From the NCBI GenBank assembly GCA_014381855.1, contig JACNKV010000088.1, forward strand, positions 1 through 33,920: a stretch of DNA of 33,920 nt, read 5' to 3'. Made by a program: the position numbers and the translations under genes. Numbering within the stretch: position 1 is the stretch's first letter; every line of letters begins with the position of its first letter. Under the pieces are notes generated by a model, which saw only the letters and a list, made by a program, of their open reading frames with translations, was not told the DNA's origin and did no database searches. Below are positions 33,893 through 33,920 of the stretch, in pieces. The stretch comes from Fidelibacterota bacterium (GTDB taxonomy: Bacteria; Fidelibacterota; Marinisomatia; Marinisomatales; JACNKV01).

Positions 33893-33920
33893 TTTAGTGT
33901 GATGAGTTAGGCGTTTGGTG

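Overview
The window looks like chromosomal DNA from an anaerobic, Gram-negative (outer-membrane-bearing) bacterium of the FCB superphylum. The evidence is an LpxC-FabZ fusion, a short-LID adenylate kinase and an Mrp-type ATPase without the CPxC motif, alongside a full set of outer-membrane biogenesis genes and a ferredoxin-dependent branched-chain 2-oxoacid oxidoreductase. A Candidatus Marinimicrobia-like lineage is my best guess, but this is an inference from gene content; no 16S or other taxonomic marker is present. Base composition is moderate (roughly mid-40s % G+C by eye), and gene density is very high. No stretch over 300 bases lacks a gene. I see no CRISPR array, prophage or insertion sequence.

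Layout. (1) 1-57: the 3' end of a tRNA (probably tRNA-Asn) and its terminator. (2) 256-1757: a 2[4Fe-4S] ferredoxin with its own terminator, then an Mrp/ApbC-type ATPase. (3) 1937-12023, plus strand: an envelope-assembly operon, uppS-bamA-ompH/skp-lpxD-lpxC/fabZ-lpxA-(unknown exported protein)-dxr-rseP. It makes the undecaprenyl carrier, inserts outer-membrane proteins, builds the lipid A precursor and isoprenoids, and supplies a site-2 protease. (4) 12254-14414, minus strand: a lipid A-type acyltransferase, a TsaC/YrdC tRNA-modification protein and a DUF3108 exported protein, joined by 4-base overlaps. (5) 14511-17428, plus: NfeD, flotillin FloA and a small proline-rich membrane protein. (6) 17457-18290, plus: a GNAT acetyltransferase and a cysteine-rich DUF3795 protein. 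(7) 18366-24779, minus: a seven-gene energy operon. It holds a four-subunit 2-ketoisovalerate-type ferredoxin oxidoreductase, butyrate kinase, phosphate butyryltransferase and a 567-residue dehydrogenase-like protein of unknown role. The enzymes fit conversion of a branched 2-oxoacid to acyl-CoA, acyl phosphate, then acid plus ATP, giving reduced ferredoxin. (8) 25015-32021, minus: an M23 peptidase, a rhomboid protease and a lipoprotein esterase, then a nucleotide-salvage and cofactor run (cdd, udk, tdk, adk, coaE). (9) 32155-33892: a secreted PDZ protein with a clear terminator (minus), and an outer-membrane beta-barrel protein (plus).

Most notable. lpxA and buk are both clearly intact, but neither has an ATG, GTG or TTG where the protein must begin. 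The plausible starts are ATC and ATA. The 567-residue protein closing the VOR-Buk-Ptb operon has a Rossmann motif but lacks the usual SDR tyrosine and is the best candidate for undescribed biochemistry. Two kinds of intergenic palindromic repeat are present.
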